DNA from: an uncultured Sphingomonas sp. | GTDB lineage: Bacteria; Pseudomonadota; Alphaproteobacteria; Sphingomonadales; Sphingomonadaceae | Length of the DNA stretch: 64,000 nucleotides | Direction of reading: 5' to 3' | Assembly: GCA_913775315.1 (NCBI GenBank) | Contig: CAJYIX010000010.1 | Location: forward strand, 124,001 to 188,000 | Shown: positions 1-9,950 of the stretch, piece after piece | Layout: each line of letters starts with the position of its first letter | Numbering within the stretch: the first letter of the stretch is position 1 | Notes under the pieces: generated by a model | Told to the model about the DNA's origin: nothing | The model's input: the letters and a program-made list of their open reading frames with translations, nothing else | Databases searched by the model: none | Translations under genes and position numbers: made by a program

Positions 1-1
1 C

Positions 2-1042
2 ACCGGTTGGATGATCGACCGGCTGGGCGTCCGCCGTTCGATGCTGGTCGGCGTCACCGCATGGAGCATCGCCGCCGCCGCGCATGGCTGGGCCTCGACC
101 GGGTGGCAGGTGGTCGCCGCGCGCATCGGCCTTGGCGCGACGGAGGCGGTGCAGACGCCGCTTACGATCAAGACCGTCGCGACATTGTTCGGTACGAAGC
201 TGCGCAGCCTCGCCATCGGGGCGGGGACGCTTATCGGCGCGCTGGGCACGATCGCGCTGCCGTTCTTCATCCCGTTCCTGGCCGCCAACTGGGGCTGGCG
301 GGGGTCGCTGATCTTTGCCGGGGCGGGCGGATTCGTCATCCTCGCGCTCTGGTGGATCGCCGCGCGCGGGATCGTGTTCGACGACAAGGCGGAGGACCCC
401 GCGCTCGATTATGCCGATGATGGCCGCCCCTACGGCCCGATCCTGACCGAGCGGCGGACCTGGGCGATCGTCGTGGCGAAGGCGATTTCGGATTCGACCT
501 GGTGGCTGCTCAATTTCTGGCTGCCCGATTTCTATCGCCGTGTCTTCGGCCTCTCGACCGAGGGGCTGGCCAAGCCGCTGGCGATCGCGTTCCTGGGCTC
601 GGGCCTCGGCGCGCTGTTCGCCGGGTGGCTGTCGGGCCGGCTGATCGAGCGCGGCTGGGCGCCTTTGCGGGTGCGGCGCGCGGTGATGCTGGGGTCGGCG
701 CTGCTGGTGCTGCCGGTGCCGGTGGTGCTGGGATTCGGCAACCTCTGGGCCGTCGCGACGATGATGGGCGTCGTGCTCGCCGCGCATCAGGGCTTTTCGC
801 TCAGCATCTTCGCGACGATAACCGACATCGTGCCGCGGTCGAAGGTGGGACGCGTGACCGCGTTCGGTGCCTTCTGCGGCAATCTCGGCGGCGTGGCGAT
901 CGTGTGGGTGACGGGCGAGGTGCTGGCGGGGGGCGCGGGGTATGTGCCCGTGTTCGTGTTCGCCGCCGTCTCCTACCTGATCGCGTTCGCCTGGCTGCGC
1001 GTCATGCTGCCCGCGGGGCCTAAAGCCGCGGTGGAGGGCTGA
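2..1042 (+). CDS. MFS transporter, hexuronate/sugar-acid (ExuT/ACS-like) family, 5'-truncated by the window edge
   Basis: The reading frame is open to the left edge, so the true start and roughly the first two transmembrane helices lie outside the window; the visible ATG at 11 is internal. The remaining about 346 residues contain a run of hydrophobic helices and a loop D-R-L-G-V-R-R, typical of the TM2-TM3 region of major facilitator permeases. The pattern RIGLGATEAVQTP followed by an LxxHQGFS-type segment resembles anion:cation symporters that import hexuronates and aldonates. The MFS gene at 25583-26857 is similar in layout. A TonB receptor follows 75 bp downstream on the same strand, so the pair may take up one oligosaccharide or sugar acid across both membranes. 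The substrate is inferred only. Confidence 0.8.
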   Translation, partial: TGWMIDRLGVRRSMLVGVTAWSIAAAAHGWASTGWQVVAARIGLGATEAVQTPLTIKTVATLFGTKLRSLAIGAGTLIGALGTIALPFFIPFLAANWGWRGSLIFAGAGGFVILALWWIAARGIVFDDKAEDPALDYADDGRPYGPILTERRTWAIVVAKAISDSTWWLLNFWLPDFYRRVFGLSTEGLAKPLAIAFLGSGLGALFAGWLSGRLIERGWAPLRVRRAVMLGSALLVLPVPVVLGFGNLWAVATMMGVVLAAHQGFSLSIFATITDIVPRSKVGRVTAFGAFCGNLGGVAIVWVTGEVLAGGAGYVPVFVFAAVSYLIAFAWLRVMLPAGPKAAVEG

Positions 1043-1117
1043 CCAAAGAGAACTATATTCCCATAAGAGCACTCGGGTTTAAGAGGGCCGACGATCAAGG
1101 GACGAGGGGGATTGCCG

Positions 1118-3502
1118 ATGACAACCGCATTCGCACGCACGCTGACCGCCGCGATGGTGCTGGCGCTCGCCAATACCTCGACCGCCGCGCTGGCGCAGCA
1201 GACGCCGCCGCCCGCTGCCGAGCCGGAAGCGGAAGAGGGCCGCGCGGACATCGTCGTCACCGCGCAGAAGCGCGAGGAACGGCTTCAGGACGTGCCGATC
1301 GCCGTCTCCGTCGTGCCGGGCAGCCTGATCGCCAACCAGGGCGGCATCAACCTCGAGAGCGCGCAGTATCTCGTCCCCACGCTCAATTTCCGCAAATCGG
1401 GCACCAGCCTTAACCAGTCGCTGTTCCTGCGCGGCGTCGGCACCTCGACCTTTTCGATCGCGGGCGAGCCGTCGGTGTCCACGGTCATCGACGGCGTCGT
1501 CTATTCGCGCGCGGGCGAGGCGTTCAGCGACCTGGTCGACATCGACCGTATCGAGGTGCTGCGCGGGCCGCAGGGCACGCTGTTCGGCAAGAATGCCTCC
1601 GCCGGCGTCATCAACATCGTCAGCAGGAAGCCGGGTCGCGAGCTCGCCGGCTATGCCGAGGGCGGCTTCTATTTCGACAACGGCACCGAATATCGCGCGC
1701 GCGCGGCGATCGACGTACCGCTGGGGGAGAGAGCGGCGACGCGGATCACCGGCTTCTACAGCGACTACGACGGCAACTTGTTCAACGACGCGCCCGGCGT
1801 TCAGGATCGGGTGAACGGCTTCAAGCGCTGGGGCGTGCGCGGCACCCTCGTCGCCGATCCGACGCCGGACGTCACGATCACGCTGATCGGCGACTATCGC
1901 AAGGCGCGCGACAATTGCTGTGCCGAGGTGATCGGCACGACGCCCACCAACCTCGCCGCACAGATCCTGCCGACGCAGCAGGGCACGGAGACGCGGACGG
2001 TGCGCCAGAACCTCGTCACCTCGACCAACGAGGAAAGCTATGGCGGCTCGCTTCAGATCGACGCGACGCTGGGGCGCAACACCGTCACCTCGATCACCGC
2101 GTGGCGGCGCTACGACAATGAGGAGATCCGCGACGGCGATTGGCTGGCGGCGCCCTATGCCAATGCCGGCCTCAACGAGCTGCACGATTTCGGGCCGCAG
2201 ACAGGCGAGACGTTCAGCCAGGAACTGCGCCTGACCTCGCCCACCGGCGGCCTGATCGAATATACCGGCGGGCTGTTCTACAGCCGGGCGGAGAGCGAGC
2301 GCGACTTCACGCGCAACGATGTGGTTTGCGCGCCCAATCAGACGGCGCTGACGCCCTGCACCGCGACCGGCATCGCCGTCACGCGGCCGACCGGCACCGC
2401 CAATTTCGGATCGGTGTTCAAGAACATGGCGGCGTTCGCGCGCTTCACCGTGAACGTCAGCGACCGCTTCCGCCTGCTCGGTGGCCTCCGCTTCACGCAC
2501 GATCAGCTCGACGTGTTCCACATCCGTCGCACGACGCTGGCGGGACCGGGCATCCAGCCCAATTTCGACCAAGGTGTCTATAATCGCTACGTCCAGCTAG
2601 TCGCGGGCGGCACCTCGCCCACCGCGGCGGCGACGGCGGCGGTCGCGGCCTCGAACGGCGTGCCGTTCCGGACCAAGACGACGAACGACAACTGGTCGGG
2701 CATGGCCGGCGCGCAGTTCGACCTGACGAAGCGGAACACGCTCTACGCCAGCTGGACGCGCGGCTATAAGGGGCCGGCGTACAACATCTTCTTCAACCTG
2801 ATCGGCACCGGCACCAACGTGATCGAGCCGGAGACGGTCGACAGCTACGAAGCGGGTCTCAAGAACACGTTCTTCGACGGCAAGCTCGTCCTCAATCTCG
2901 CCGGCTATTACGCCAAGTACGACAATTTCCAGGCGAACAACCCCGACGTGGTGGCGGGCGTGCTGGTCACGCGCTTCACCAATGCGGGGCGCATCTCGAC
3001 CCGCGGCGGCGAGCTCGACCTGATTTTCGCGCCGAGCCGCGACGTGACGCTGTCGGGCGGGCTCGCCTACACCGACGCGCATGTCGACCAGTTCCGCCAG
3101 CCGACAGGCACCGTCACCGGAGTGATCGCCAACGGCACGCGGCTGGCCTATGCGCCCGAATGGAAGGCGTCGCTGGCGGGCGACTGGCGCGTCCGCACCG
3201 GCGGTGTGATCGACATCGGTCTCAATGCCAACGCATCGTGGCAGTCGGAACAGATCAGTCAGTTCGACGCCAACCCCGCGATCCGCGCGGCGACGACGAT
3301 CGGCGACTATGCGCTGGTCGACGTCGGCGTCTCACTGATCGAGGCGAAGGACCGCTTCCGCCTGGGGTTCCAGGTCAAGAACCTCTTCGACCAGACCTTT
3401 GCCGCAGCCATCACCTCGGGCGGGCCGGGGGGCAGTTATCGCTACATCATCCCGCGCGAGGCGGATCGGTATTTCGGGGTGATCGGCCGGGTGGCGTTCT
3501 GA
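1118..3502 (+). CDS. TonB-dependent outer membrane receptor
   Basis: 794 residues. The start is taken at ATG 1118 because a GAGGGGG ribosome-binding site ends 7 bp upstream; a TTG 6 bp earlier is less likely. A signal peptide ends near LAQQ. A TonB box-like stretch (ADIVVTAQKREE) follows, then a plug domain containing IDRIEVLRGPQGTLFGKNA, the classical plug signature, and INIVSRKP. A long beta-barrel with alternating aromatic residues ends in the terminal Phe of outer-membrane proteins (...VIGRVAF). The protein would take up a ligand by TonB/ExbBD energy, which is not encoded here. The neighbouring MFS gene suggests a carbohydrate or aromatic ligand rather than iron, but the sequence does not settle this. 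Confidence 0.93.
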   Translation: MTTAFARTLTAAMVLALANTSTAALAQQTPPPAAEPEAEEGRADIVVTAQKREERLQDVPIAVSVVPGSLIANQGGINLESAQYLVPTLNFRKSGTSLNQSLFLRGVGTSTFSIAGEPSVSTVIDGVVYSRAGEAFSDLVDIDRIEVLRGPQGTLFGKNASAGVINIVSRKPGRELAGYAEGGFYFDNGTEYRARAAIDVPLGERAATRITGFYSDYDGNLFNDAPGVQDRVNGFKRWGVRGTLVADPTPDVTITLIGDYRKARDNCCAEVIGTTPTNLAAQILPTQQGTETRTVRQNLVTSTNEESYGGSLQIDATLGRNTVTSITAWRRYDNEEIRDGDWLAAPYANAGLNELHDFGPQTGETFSQELRLTSPTGGLIEYTGGLFYSRAESERDFTRNDVVCAPNQTALTPCTATGIAVTRPTGTANFGSVFKNMAAFARFTVNVSDRFRLLGGLRFTHDQLDVFHIRRTTLAGPGIQPNFDQGVYNRYVQLVAGGTSPTAAATAAVAASNGVPFRTKTTNDNWSGMAGAQFDLTKRNTLYASWTRGYKGPAYNIFFNLIGTGTNVIEPETVDSYEAGLKNTFFDGKLVLNLAGYYAKYDNFQANNPDVVAGVLVTRFTNAGRISTRGGELDLIFAPSRDVTLSGGLAYTDAHVDQFRQPTGTVTGVIANGTRLAYAPEWKASLAGDWRVRTGGVIDIGLNANASWQSEQISQFDANPAIRAATTIGDYALVDVGVSLIEAKDRFRLGFQVKNLFDQTFAAAITSGGPGGSYRYIIPREADRYFGVIGRVAF

Positions 3503-3528
3503 CGTTCGATCCGGCTCACGCCGGATAG

Positions 3529-3610
3529 GCGGTGACGGCCCGCTCCCCCTCCCGGCCACCCATAGCATATCCCGACCGGGTGGCTGAGAGGGGCAGCGGG
3601 CCGTCACCGC
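3529..3610. repeat. Long inverted-repeat hairpin between convergent genes
   Basis: The left arm GCGGTGACGGCCCGCT (3529-3544) is perfectly complementary to AGCGGGCCGTCACCGC (3595-3610). Inside, GGCCACCC and GGGTGGC can pair further. The element fills almost the whole gap between the TonB receptor stop and the stop of the convergent mfd-like gene, so it can act as a bidirectional terminator in either transcript. It has no long U-tract. It may also be a copy of a dispersed palindromic repeat. Confidence 0.7.
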
Positions 3611-3613
3611 TAA

Positions 3614-6600
3614 CTAGTAAGCCAGTTCCTCCAGCAGCGCCTCGATCCGGTCGAGGCGCTGGCCGGCATCCTCGATCCGTTCGGACAGGATTAGACGGTC
3701 CTTCTTCGCCGCCAACCCCTTGGCCTGGCCCGCGAAGTCGCGGCGGGGGGTGAGGGCGATGGCGGCGGGGCCGGCGTCGATGCGCGCCACCTTCGCCTCG
3801 CGCGCGGCGATGCGGATGCCGGCGAGGCGGAGGAGCAGTTCGGCCTCGGGCGGGAGCGGGCCGAAGCGGTCCTCCACCTCCTCGCAAAAGGCCGTGAGGC
3901 CGTCCGCATCCTCGATCCGCGCGAGCCGGCAGTAGAGGGTGACGCGCAGCTCCTCGTCGGGCAGCCAGTCGGCGGGCAGACAGCCGGCGACGCCGAGGTG
4001 CAGTTCGGGCGTCCACCGCTCGACCGTCTCGCCGCGCGCGGTGCGCAGCGCCGCTTCGAGCAAGTGCTGATAAAGGTCGACGCCGATCAGCTTCATATGC
4101 CCGGCCTGCGCCTCGCCGATCAGGTCGCCGGCACCGCGCAGGTCGAGGTCGCGCGCGCTGATCGCGAAGCCCGCGCCCAATCGATCGAACGCATCCAGCG
4201 TGCGCAGCCGCTTTAGCGTGCGCGGCGCGATCTCATGCTCGGCATCGGTGAGGAGCATGACCTGGCCCCGCCGGCTGCCGCGACCCACCCGGCCGCGCAA
4301 CTGGTGGAGCTGCGACAGGCCGAAGCGGTCGGCGCGCCAGATCACCATCGTGTTGGCACGCGGCACGTCGAGCCCCGCCTCGATGATGTTGGTGGCGAGC
4401 AGCACGTCGCCGTCGCCGCGCCCGAACGCGACCATCGCCTCGTCGATCTCCGCCGCGGGCATCTTGCCATGGGCCTGCAGGACTTCGAGCTCGGGGACGA
4501 GGCGCGCGAGCTTCTCGGCCAGCGGTGCCATGTCCTCGATCCGCGGCACGACCACGAAGCTCTGCCCGCCGCGGCTGCGTTCGCGCAGCAGGGCAGTACG
4601 CACGGTTTCGGGTACGAACGCACCGACCGAGGTGCGGATCGGCTGGCGGCGTGCGGGCGGGGTGGCGATCACCGATAGCTGTTGCAGGCCGACGAGCGCG
4701 CTTTGCAGCGTACGCGGGATCGGCGTGGCGGAGAGCGCGAGGACGTGGCCGGCGCCCAGGTCGCGCATGCGACCCTTGTCGGCAGTGCCGAACCGCTGCT
4801 CCTCGTCGATGATGACCAGCGCGAGGTTCTTGTAAGCAACGCCCTTGCCCGCAACCGCGCCGGTCCCGACGACGACGCCGATCGATCCGTCGGCCAGCCC
4901 TGCCTTCACCCGCTTCTTCTCGGCGGCGGAGGACAGGCGCGAGAGGCCGGCGACCTCGATCCCCGTCCCCTCGAACCGGCGCGCGAAGCTGTCGAGATGC
5001 TGGCGCGCGAGAACGGTCGTCGGCGCGGCGATCGCCACCTGATGCCCGGCAAGCGCGGCGAGTGCGGCGGCGCGGAGCGCCACCTCGGTCTTGCCATAGC
5101 CAACATCGCCGACGACCAGCCGGTCCATCGGCTTGCCCGAGACTAGGTCGTCGCGGACCGCGGCGATGGCGCGTGCCTGATCCGCGGTTTCGGCGAAGGG
5201 GAAGCCGGCGGCGAAACGCTCATACGCGTCGCTGGGCGGATCGAGGACGGGCGCGTCGCGGGCGGCGCGTTCGGCGGCGATGGCGGTCAGGGCCTTGGCG
5301 CTTTCGGCGATGGCGGCGTCGATCGCGCCGCGCCGCTTCTGCCAGCTCGCGCCGTCGAGCCTGTCGAGCGTGACGGCATCCGCCTCCGCGCCATAGCGCC
5401 AGATACGGTCGGCCTCGGACACCGGGACCAGCCGGGTGCCGCCATCGGCATAGCAGAGGACGATCGCGTCGCCGTCATCATTTGGCATCGGCGCGAGGCC
5501 GTGGACGACGGCGAGGCCGTGATCCTCGTGCACCACCACGTCGCCGACGTTGATCTCGCCGAGCGTGAAGGGCGCGGGGTCGGCGGCGCCGGGGCCGGCG
5601 GCATCGACCTGTGCGCGGCTGCCGAGCAGGTCGGCGGCAGCGACGGCGAGGATGCGGTCGCTCTCGAACCCGCGGTCGACGGGCATGACGAGGCTGGCAA
5701 CGCTGCCCTTCTGGCCCTTCTCGACCGCGGCCCAGCTCGTCTTCGGCTGGACTTCGACCTTCAAAGCCTTGGCAACGCGACGCGAGAGGAAGCGCAGGTC
5801 GCGCTCGCTGCCGATGAGGACGACGCGCTTGCCCGCCTCGATCGCGGCGCGGGCGGCGTCGGTAAAGGCGCGCATCGGCCGCTTCGCCTCGACGAAACGC
5901 GGGGCCGGCACGGCATCGAGCGTCAGCATCGGCCGGTCGTGCTGGCCGAGCGCCTTGGCCCAGACCGCCTCGCTCGCCGTGTCGCGAATCGCGCGCTTGC
6001 CGCGCTGGCGCTGCGCATCGCCCGCGAGGGCCAGGAACCGGCGACGGCGGTCGTCGGCACCGGCGGGCAGGATGACGGCCGCATCGGGCAGATGCTCGAC
6101 CAGCGTCACGCCCTTGCCGCCCAGGTCCGGTTCGCTCACCCGGCCGAGTTCGCGCGCGTCGCAGGTGCCAGTCGTCCGCTGGTCGGCGGGGTCATAGACG
6201 CGGATGCCCGCGACCTTGCCATCCGCCGCCTCGATCCTGAGCGGCGCGGCGGCGTCGGCGGGATAGACGTCGAGGACGGCGCCGCGCAGCGCGACCTCGC
6301 CCGGCTCGTCCACCCGCTCGTCGACGATATAGCCGATCGACTGGAGTTCGGCATGGAGCGCGGCGAGGTCGATCGCCGCGCTCGTCTCGACCCTGGGCGG
6401 CGCGGCGTCGAACGCGGGCGGTTCGGGATAGAGCCGGCCGAGCGCTTCGCCGGTCGTGACGAAAGCGATGTGCGGCCGCTGCTTCAGCGACGACAGCCGC
6501 CGCACCTCGCGCAGCGCCGACACGCGCTGGCCGACATTGGCGGGGGACGCGGGGGCGTCGTCGCCGGGCAGCGCGTCGCTGCTTGGGCAGAACAGCACCG

Positions 6601-6775
6601 CCGCATCCGGAACCGCGAGGGCGAGCGCCGCGGCGAGGACGGCGGCGCGCGGTTCGTCGGGGGCGGCGTAAAAGAGGTCGCGCTTTGCCAGCAGGCCCGC
6701 CAGTTCGGCGACGATCGCCGCGGTGCCGCGCGGCGCGGCTGCCGCTGGATCGATCACTTCGGCCGCTGTCGCCAT
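3614..6775 (-). CDS. Mfd-like transcription-repair coupling translocase, short form
   Basis: 1053 residues, shorter than the usual 1150 or so of Mfd; the shortfall is at the N-terminus (UvrB-like D1/D2 region). The order is Mfd-like: a degenerate UvrB-homology part, a CarD-like RNA polymerase interaction domain (INVGDVVVHEDHGLAVVHG, about residues 410-470) and RecG-type helicase lobes. Visible helicase motifs are GDVGYGKTE (Walker A), IDEEQRFG (Walker B), SATPIPRT (III) and QLRGRVGRG (VI). A C-terminal TRCF domain covers the last 120 or so residues. Mfd removes stalled RNA polymerase and recruits UvrA. The residual N-terminus makes UvrA recruitment uncertain, and this may be a second, specialised copy alongside a full-length mfd elsewhere. 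The neighbours (a TonB receptor and a DUF4403 gene) are not the ones I would expect for a housekeeping mfd. Confidence 0.85.
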   Translation of the reverse strand: MATAAEVIDPAAAAPRGTAAIVAELAGLLAKRDLFYAAPDEPRAAVLAAALALAVPDAAVLFCPSSDALPGDDAPASPANVGQRVSALREVRRLSSLKQRPHIAFVTTGEALGRLYPEPPAFDAAPPRVETSAAIDLAALHAELQSIGYIVDERVDEPGEVALRGAVLDVYPADAAAPLRIEAADGKVAGIRVYDPADQRTTGTCDARELGRVSEPDLGGKGVTLVEHLPDAAVILPAGADDRRRRFLALAGDAQRQRGKRAIRDTASEAVWAKALGQHDRPMLTLDAVPAPRFVEAKRPMRAFTDAARAAIEAGKRVVLIGSERDLRFLSRRVAKALKVEVQPKTSWAAVEKGQKGSVASLVMPVDRGFESDRILAVAAADLLGSRAQVDAAGPGAADPAPFTLGEINVGDVVVHEDHGLAVVHGLAPMPNDDGDAIVLCYADGGTRLVPVSEADRIWRYGAEADAVTLDRLDGASWQKRRGAIDAAIAESAKALTAIAAERAARDAPVLDPPSDAYERFAAGFPFAETADQARAIAAVRDDLVSGKPMDRLVVGDVGYGKTEVALRAAALAALAGHQVAIAAPTTVLARQHLDSFARRFEGTGIEVAGLSRLSSAAEKKRVKAGLADGSIGVVVGTGAVAGKGVAYKNLALVIIDEEQRFGTADKGRMRDLGAGHVLALSATPIPRTLQSALVGLQQLSVIATPPARRQPIRTSVGAFVPETVRTALLRERSRGGQSFVVVPRIEDMAPLAEKLARLVPELEVLQAHGKMPAAEIDEAMVAFGRGDGDVLLATNIIEAGLDVPRANTMVIWRADRFGLSQLHQLRGRVGRGSRRGQVMLLTDAEHEIAPRTLKRLRTLDAFDRLGAGFAISARDLDLRGAGDLIGEAQAGHMKLIGVDLYQHLLEAALRTARGETVERWTPELHLGVAGCLPADWLPDEELRVTLYCRLARIEDADGLTAFCEEVEDRFGPLPPEAELLLRLAGIRIAAREAKVARIDAGPAAIALTPRRDFAGQAKGLAAKKDRLILSERIEDAGQRLDRIEALLEELAY

Positions 6776-6867
6776 TCGTCTGTCCGCCCCTGTCCGATGA
6801 TGCCCGAAGGCTGGACAGCCACTACCCGCGATAAGGTGTTGAAGTTCCTTGGCGACTTGGGGCCGGC

Positions 6868-8340
6868 TTAAGGCCGTATCAGGATCGACGCCGTGCCCGT
6901 CGCCCAGACGGGCAGGTAGAGGCCCGCGCCCGCCGCCTGCAACTGGCCGGTGCGCGCTTCCTTCAGGTCCGCTCTGATGAGCAGGCGCCCCTCGCGCTTG
7001 GCCTCGATCGCACGGTCGACCTTGCCGATCAGCTTGGCATAGTCGCGCTCGAAATCCTGGGCGAGCACCTCGGCGATCATGGGGGCGATGCCGGGCGCGT
7101 TGATGACGTCGATGATGAGGTCGCCGCCCACCCGGTCGGTGGTGCCGGTGACGGCGAAATCGGTGAACCCCACGCGCCGCGAATTAGGCAGCGTCACGGG
7201 CTTGCCGGTCAACCAGACGGTGCCGCGTGAAGGCTTGGTCTCGCCGGCTTCGAGCGCGGCGAAGGTCAGGCCGACCGCGATCCGCCCGCCCGTCGTGCCA
7301 TAGATGCGCACCCGTTCGAACCGGGCGCGGACGGGATCGAGGCCCGGCACGTCGAACGGCCGTGCAGCGCGCTTGGTCAGCGCCTTCATCAGCACGGGCT
7401 CGAGCACCGAATAGTCGGAAAAAACCGGGATGAAGAACGACAGCGCACCGTCCGCCGCCGCCAGCGGTTCGAGCGGGGGAAGCGGGGTGGGCGCCGGCGG
7501 GGCGGGGCGGTGGCCGACATGCGTCTCGGTAATCGCGCGCATGCCGAGCTTCAGGTGCATCCGCCCGCCCTCGATCGTGTAGCCGCCATATTGGAACGCC
7601 TGCGGCGTGATGCGCATCCAGACCGGCGGATTGGCGGCGTTGACCGACACGGTGGTGAAGGCCGAGCGCCACGCATCGTCGATCGCGCGCCGAACGCCGA
7701 TCCGCCCGAGCTCGCCGGGCAGCTCGCGCTCCAGCTTCGCGACGACGGGGGCGAGCTTCTTGTCCGCCGGCTCGGTCAGGTCAATGCGGACGCCTAAAAT
7801 CTCGACATGCGGCGTGTCGGTCCAGTCATAGTCGAGGTCGAGCGTGCCGCGCGGGGTCCAGTCGCGGGCCAGCGACAGCTTGATGACCGCATGCGCCGTC
7901 GCGCGCGCGGTTGCGGTTTCCTTGAGCATGCCGCCCGCCGTCTCTGCCCGCACGCTGGCGGTCAGCGGGATGGCGGCGCGGATCGTGCTGCCGCTGCCGG
8001 CGATGCGGATCGCGCCGCGTGTCACCTGTCCGACGATCCGGCACTTGATCGCCGGGGTCTTCAGCTTGGCGATGCCGAGGTCGATGCGCTTGTGCCCGGC
8101 ACAGGTCTGGCCGGGCTTGTCGATCTGCCACATCGTGCGCGGCAGTTCGCGTTCGAGCACGCGTTGGAGATCGACCAGATTGACGTCGACGGGAACCGCG
8201 ATGACCGAGGGGCTGGGATCGACCCGGATCGCGTCGTTCGCGCGCGGCGGCTGGCCGCGGTCGCGCGCGCCGCACGCTGACAGCGCCAGCGCGGCGACCG
8301 GCATCGCCCATGTCCATCCCCGAAACCGCCGCCTTGCCAT
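6868..8340 (-). CDS. DUF4403 family lipoprotein
   Basis: 490 residues. The N-terminus has a basic stretch, a hydrophobic segment and the lipobox LSAC, so it is probably a lipid-anchored envelope protein. The body matches my recollection of DUF4403: repeated beta-rich halves with phrases such as IAVPVDVNLVDLQRVLERELP and a central LEPLAAADGALSFFIPVFSDYSVLEPVLMKAL. Its biochemical function is unknown; the tubular lipid-binding-like look of the family is an inference. It lies 92 bp upstream of the mfd-like gene on the same strand and is divergent from the TolC-type gene at 8442. Confidence 0.75.
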   Translation of the reverse strand: MARRRFRGWTWAMPVAALALSACGARDRGQPPRANDAIRVDPSPSVIAVPVDVNLVDLQRVLERELPRTMWQIDKPGQTCAGHKRIDLGIAKLKTPAIKCRIVGQVTRGAIRIAGSGSTIRAAIPLTASVRAETAGGMLKETATARATAHAVIKLSLARDWTPRGTLDLDYDWTDTPHVEILGVRIDLTEPADKKLAPVVAKLERELPGELGRIGVRRAIDDAWRSAFTTVSVNAANPPVWMRITPQAFQYGGYTIEGGRMHLKLGMRAITETHVGHRPAPPAPTPLPPLEPLAAADGALSFFIPVFSDYSVLEPVLMKALTKRAARPFDVPGLDPVRARFERVRIYGTTGGRIAVGLTFAALEAGETKPSRGTVWLTGKPVTLPNSRRVGFTDFAVTGTTDRVGGDLIIDVINAPGIAPMIAEVLAQDFERDYAKLIGKVDRAIEAKREGRLLIRADLKEARTGQLQAAGAGLYLPVWATGTASILIRP

Positions 8341-8441
8341 GCCGTCCCCGGGTCCCTCCTTATTAAATCGATTGTAGCGAAACCCGCGAGCGTTCGTTAC
8401 GTTTCAGCATCGACCATATGGGGTCAAAAAGGGGGTCAGGG

Positions 8442-9950
8442 GTGCCAGCCTGGGGGTTGCCGCGCATCGCTGTTCGCTGGACCGCCTGGCTCGCGGTGAG
8501 CGCGGGCATGCTCGTATCGGCCGCCGCGGCGGCTCAGGAAGCGCCGGTGACGCTGTCGTTCGATGCGGCAAGCCGGCGGCTCGAAGGGGTGTCGCCCGCG
8601 GTGTCCGCCGCCGACAATGCCGAACTCGCCGCGCGTGAGACGGCGGCGGCGGTCGCGACGCTGCGGCGGCCGATCATCACGGCGTCTGCCCAATACATCG
8701 CCTATCAGAAGACGCTGGCGGTGGACCTGACCGGCTCGAAACAATCGGCGAGCGCGGCGACGCAGGATTTCCTGTCGGGCATCCCCGGCAGCGTCCCGCC
8801 GGCGTTTCAAGCGATCGCCGGCGATATAATCGGCCGCATTTCGCAGGCGCTGCCCGGCCTGTTCGCGGCGATCCCCGACACGCTGTCCTACCAGTATCGC
8901 GACGAGGTGTTTCGCCCGACGGTGCAGGGCGTGCTACCCCTCTATTCGGGCGGCGCGATCCCGGCGATCCAGCGCGGGGCGAAGGCCGGCGCCGATGCCG
9001 CGGCCGCGCGCGCAGCGCAGGCACGGGAACTGGCGCGCATCAATCTCGTCCGCGTCTATTTCGGGGAAATCGCGGCGGGCGAGCTCGCGCGGTCGGCGCG
9101 CGAGACGCTGGCGGCGCTCGACCGGTTGCTGTTCGACGCGACGAAGCTTGAAATGGCCGGCGTGACGCCGCGCGCGCGGACGCTGGAGGCACAGGTCGCG
9201 CGCGATGCCGCGGCGAGGGCGTCGGCGCGCGCCGAGATCGCGCATCGGGGCGCTCGCGACGAACTGGCGCGGTTGCTGGAGGCCGACGGCGTGCGCCCGT
9301 CGACCCCGCTGTTCGTCGCCAGCCGGCCGCTGCCCCCGGCCGAAACCTTTCTCGGTCGCGACGACCTGCCGCAGTTGCGACAGGCGGATGCGATGCGTGG
9401 CCTCGCCGATGCGGGCGTCGATCTGGCACGCTCGCGCTATCGGCCACAGGCGTTCGCGTTCGGCGAGTACAATCTCAATCGCGACAATGCGCTGCCGACC
9501 GAGCCCGATTGGGTGGCGGGCGTTGGCGTTCGCTACACGCTGCTCTCCAACGTCGACCGCGGCCACGCGCTGGCGGCGGCGCGCGCCAATGCCGCCGCCG
9601 CGTCGGACGCCGCGCGGGAATCGCGCAAGGCGGCGGTCGGGGCGACGATGCGCGCTTGGGATCTGGTCGAGAGCGCGCGGCAGTCGTTCCTGCTCCTCGA
9701 CAGCTCGCTCGCCGCCGCGACCGAGAATCTGCGCGTCCAGCAGGTGTCGTTCCGCGAGGGGGAGGGGACGCTGACCGCCGTCCTCGGCGCGGAGGCGGCA
9801 CTGGCGACCGCGCGGACGCAGCGGGCGGCGACCGCGTATGAATACGACCTCGCGCTGGCCGGGCTGCTCGCCGCCTCTGGCCAGCTCGACCGCTTTCCCG
9901 ATTATCTGCGTGCGGCCGATATCCGACTGCCGCTGGAGCCGCGCCCGTGA
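8442..9950 (+). CDS. TolC-family outer membrane efflux channel
   Basis: About 502 residues. GTG 8442 is preferred as start over ATG 8418 because AAAAAGGGGG sits 6-7 bp upstream of it and the protein then begins with a normal signal peptide (ending AAAAQEAPVT). The body is rich in long Ala/Arg helices with the repeated architecture of TolC channels (paired coiled-coil barrels, about residues 110-280 and 310-480). The stop overlaps the start of the HlyD-like gene (GTGA), so this is the first gene of a four-gene export operon: channel, adaptor, permease, permease. Confidence 0.88.
   Translation: MPAWGLPRIAVRWTAWLAVSAGMLVSAAAAAQEAPVTLSFDAASRRLEGVSPAVSAADNAELAARETAAAVATLRRPIITASAQYIAYQKTLAVDLTGSKQSASAATQDFLSGIPGSVPPAFQAIAGDIIGRISQALPGLFAAIPDTLSYQYRDEVFRPTVQGVLPLYSGGAIPAIQRGAKAGADAAAARAAQARELARINLVRVYFGEIAAGELARSARETLAALDRLLFDATKLEMAGVTPRARTLEAQVARDAAARASARAEIAHRGARDELARLLEADGVRPSTPLFVASRPLPPAETFLGRDDLPQLRQADAMRGLADAGVDLARSRYRPQAFAFGEYNLNRDNALPTEPDWVAGVGVRYTLLSNVDRGHALAAARANAAAASDAARESRKAAVGATMRAWDLVESARQSFLLLDSSLAAATENLRVQQVSFREGEGTLTAVLGAEAALATARTQRAATAYEYDLALAGLLAASGQLDRFPDYLRAADIRLPLEPRP

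Noticed and set aside
5501-6871. 456-codon plus-strand frame opposite the mfd-like gene
   Set aside because: Mirror-image frame of a motif-complete gene; no start context and no recognisable domain.
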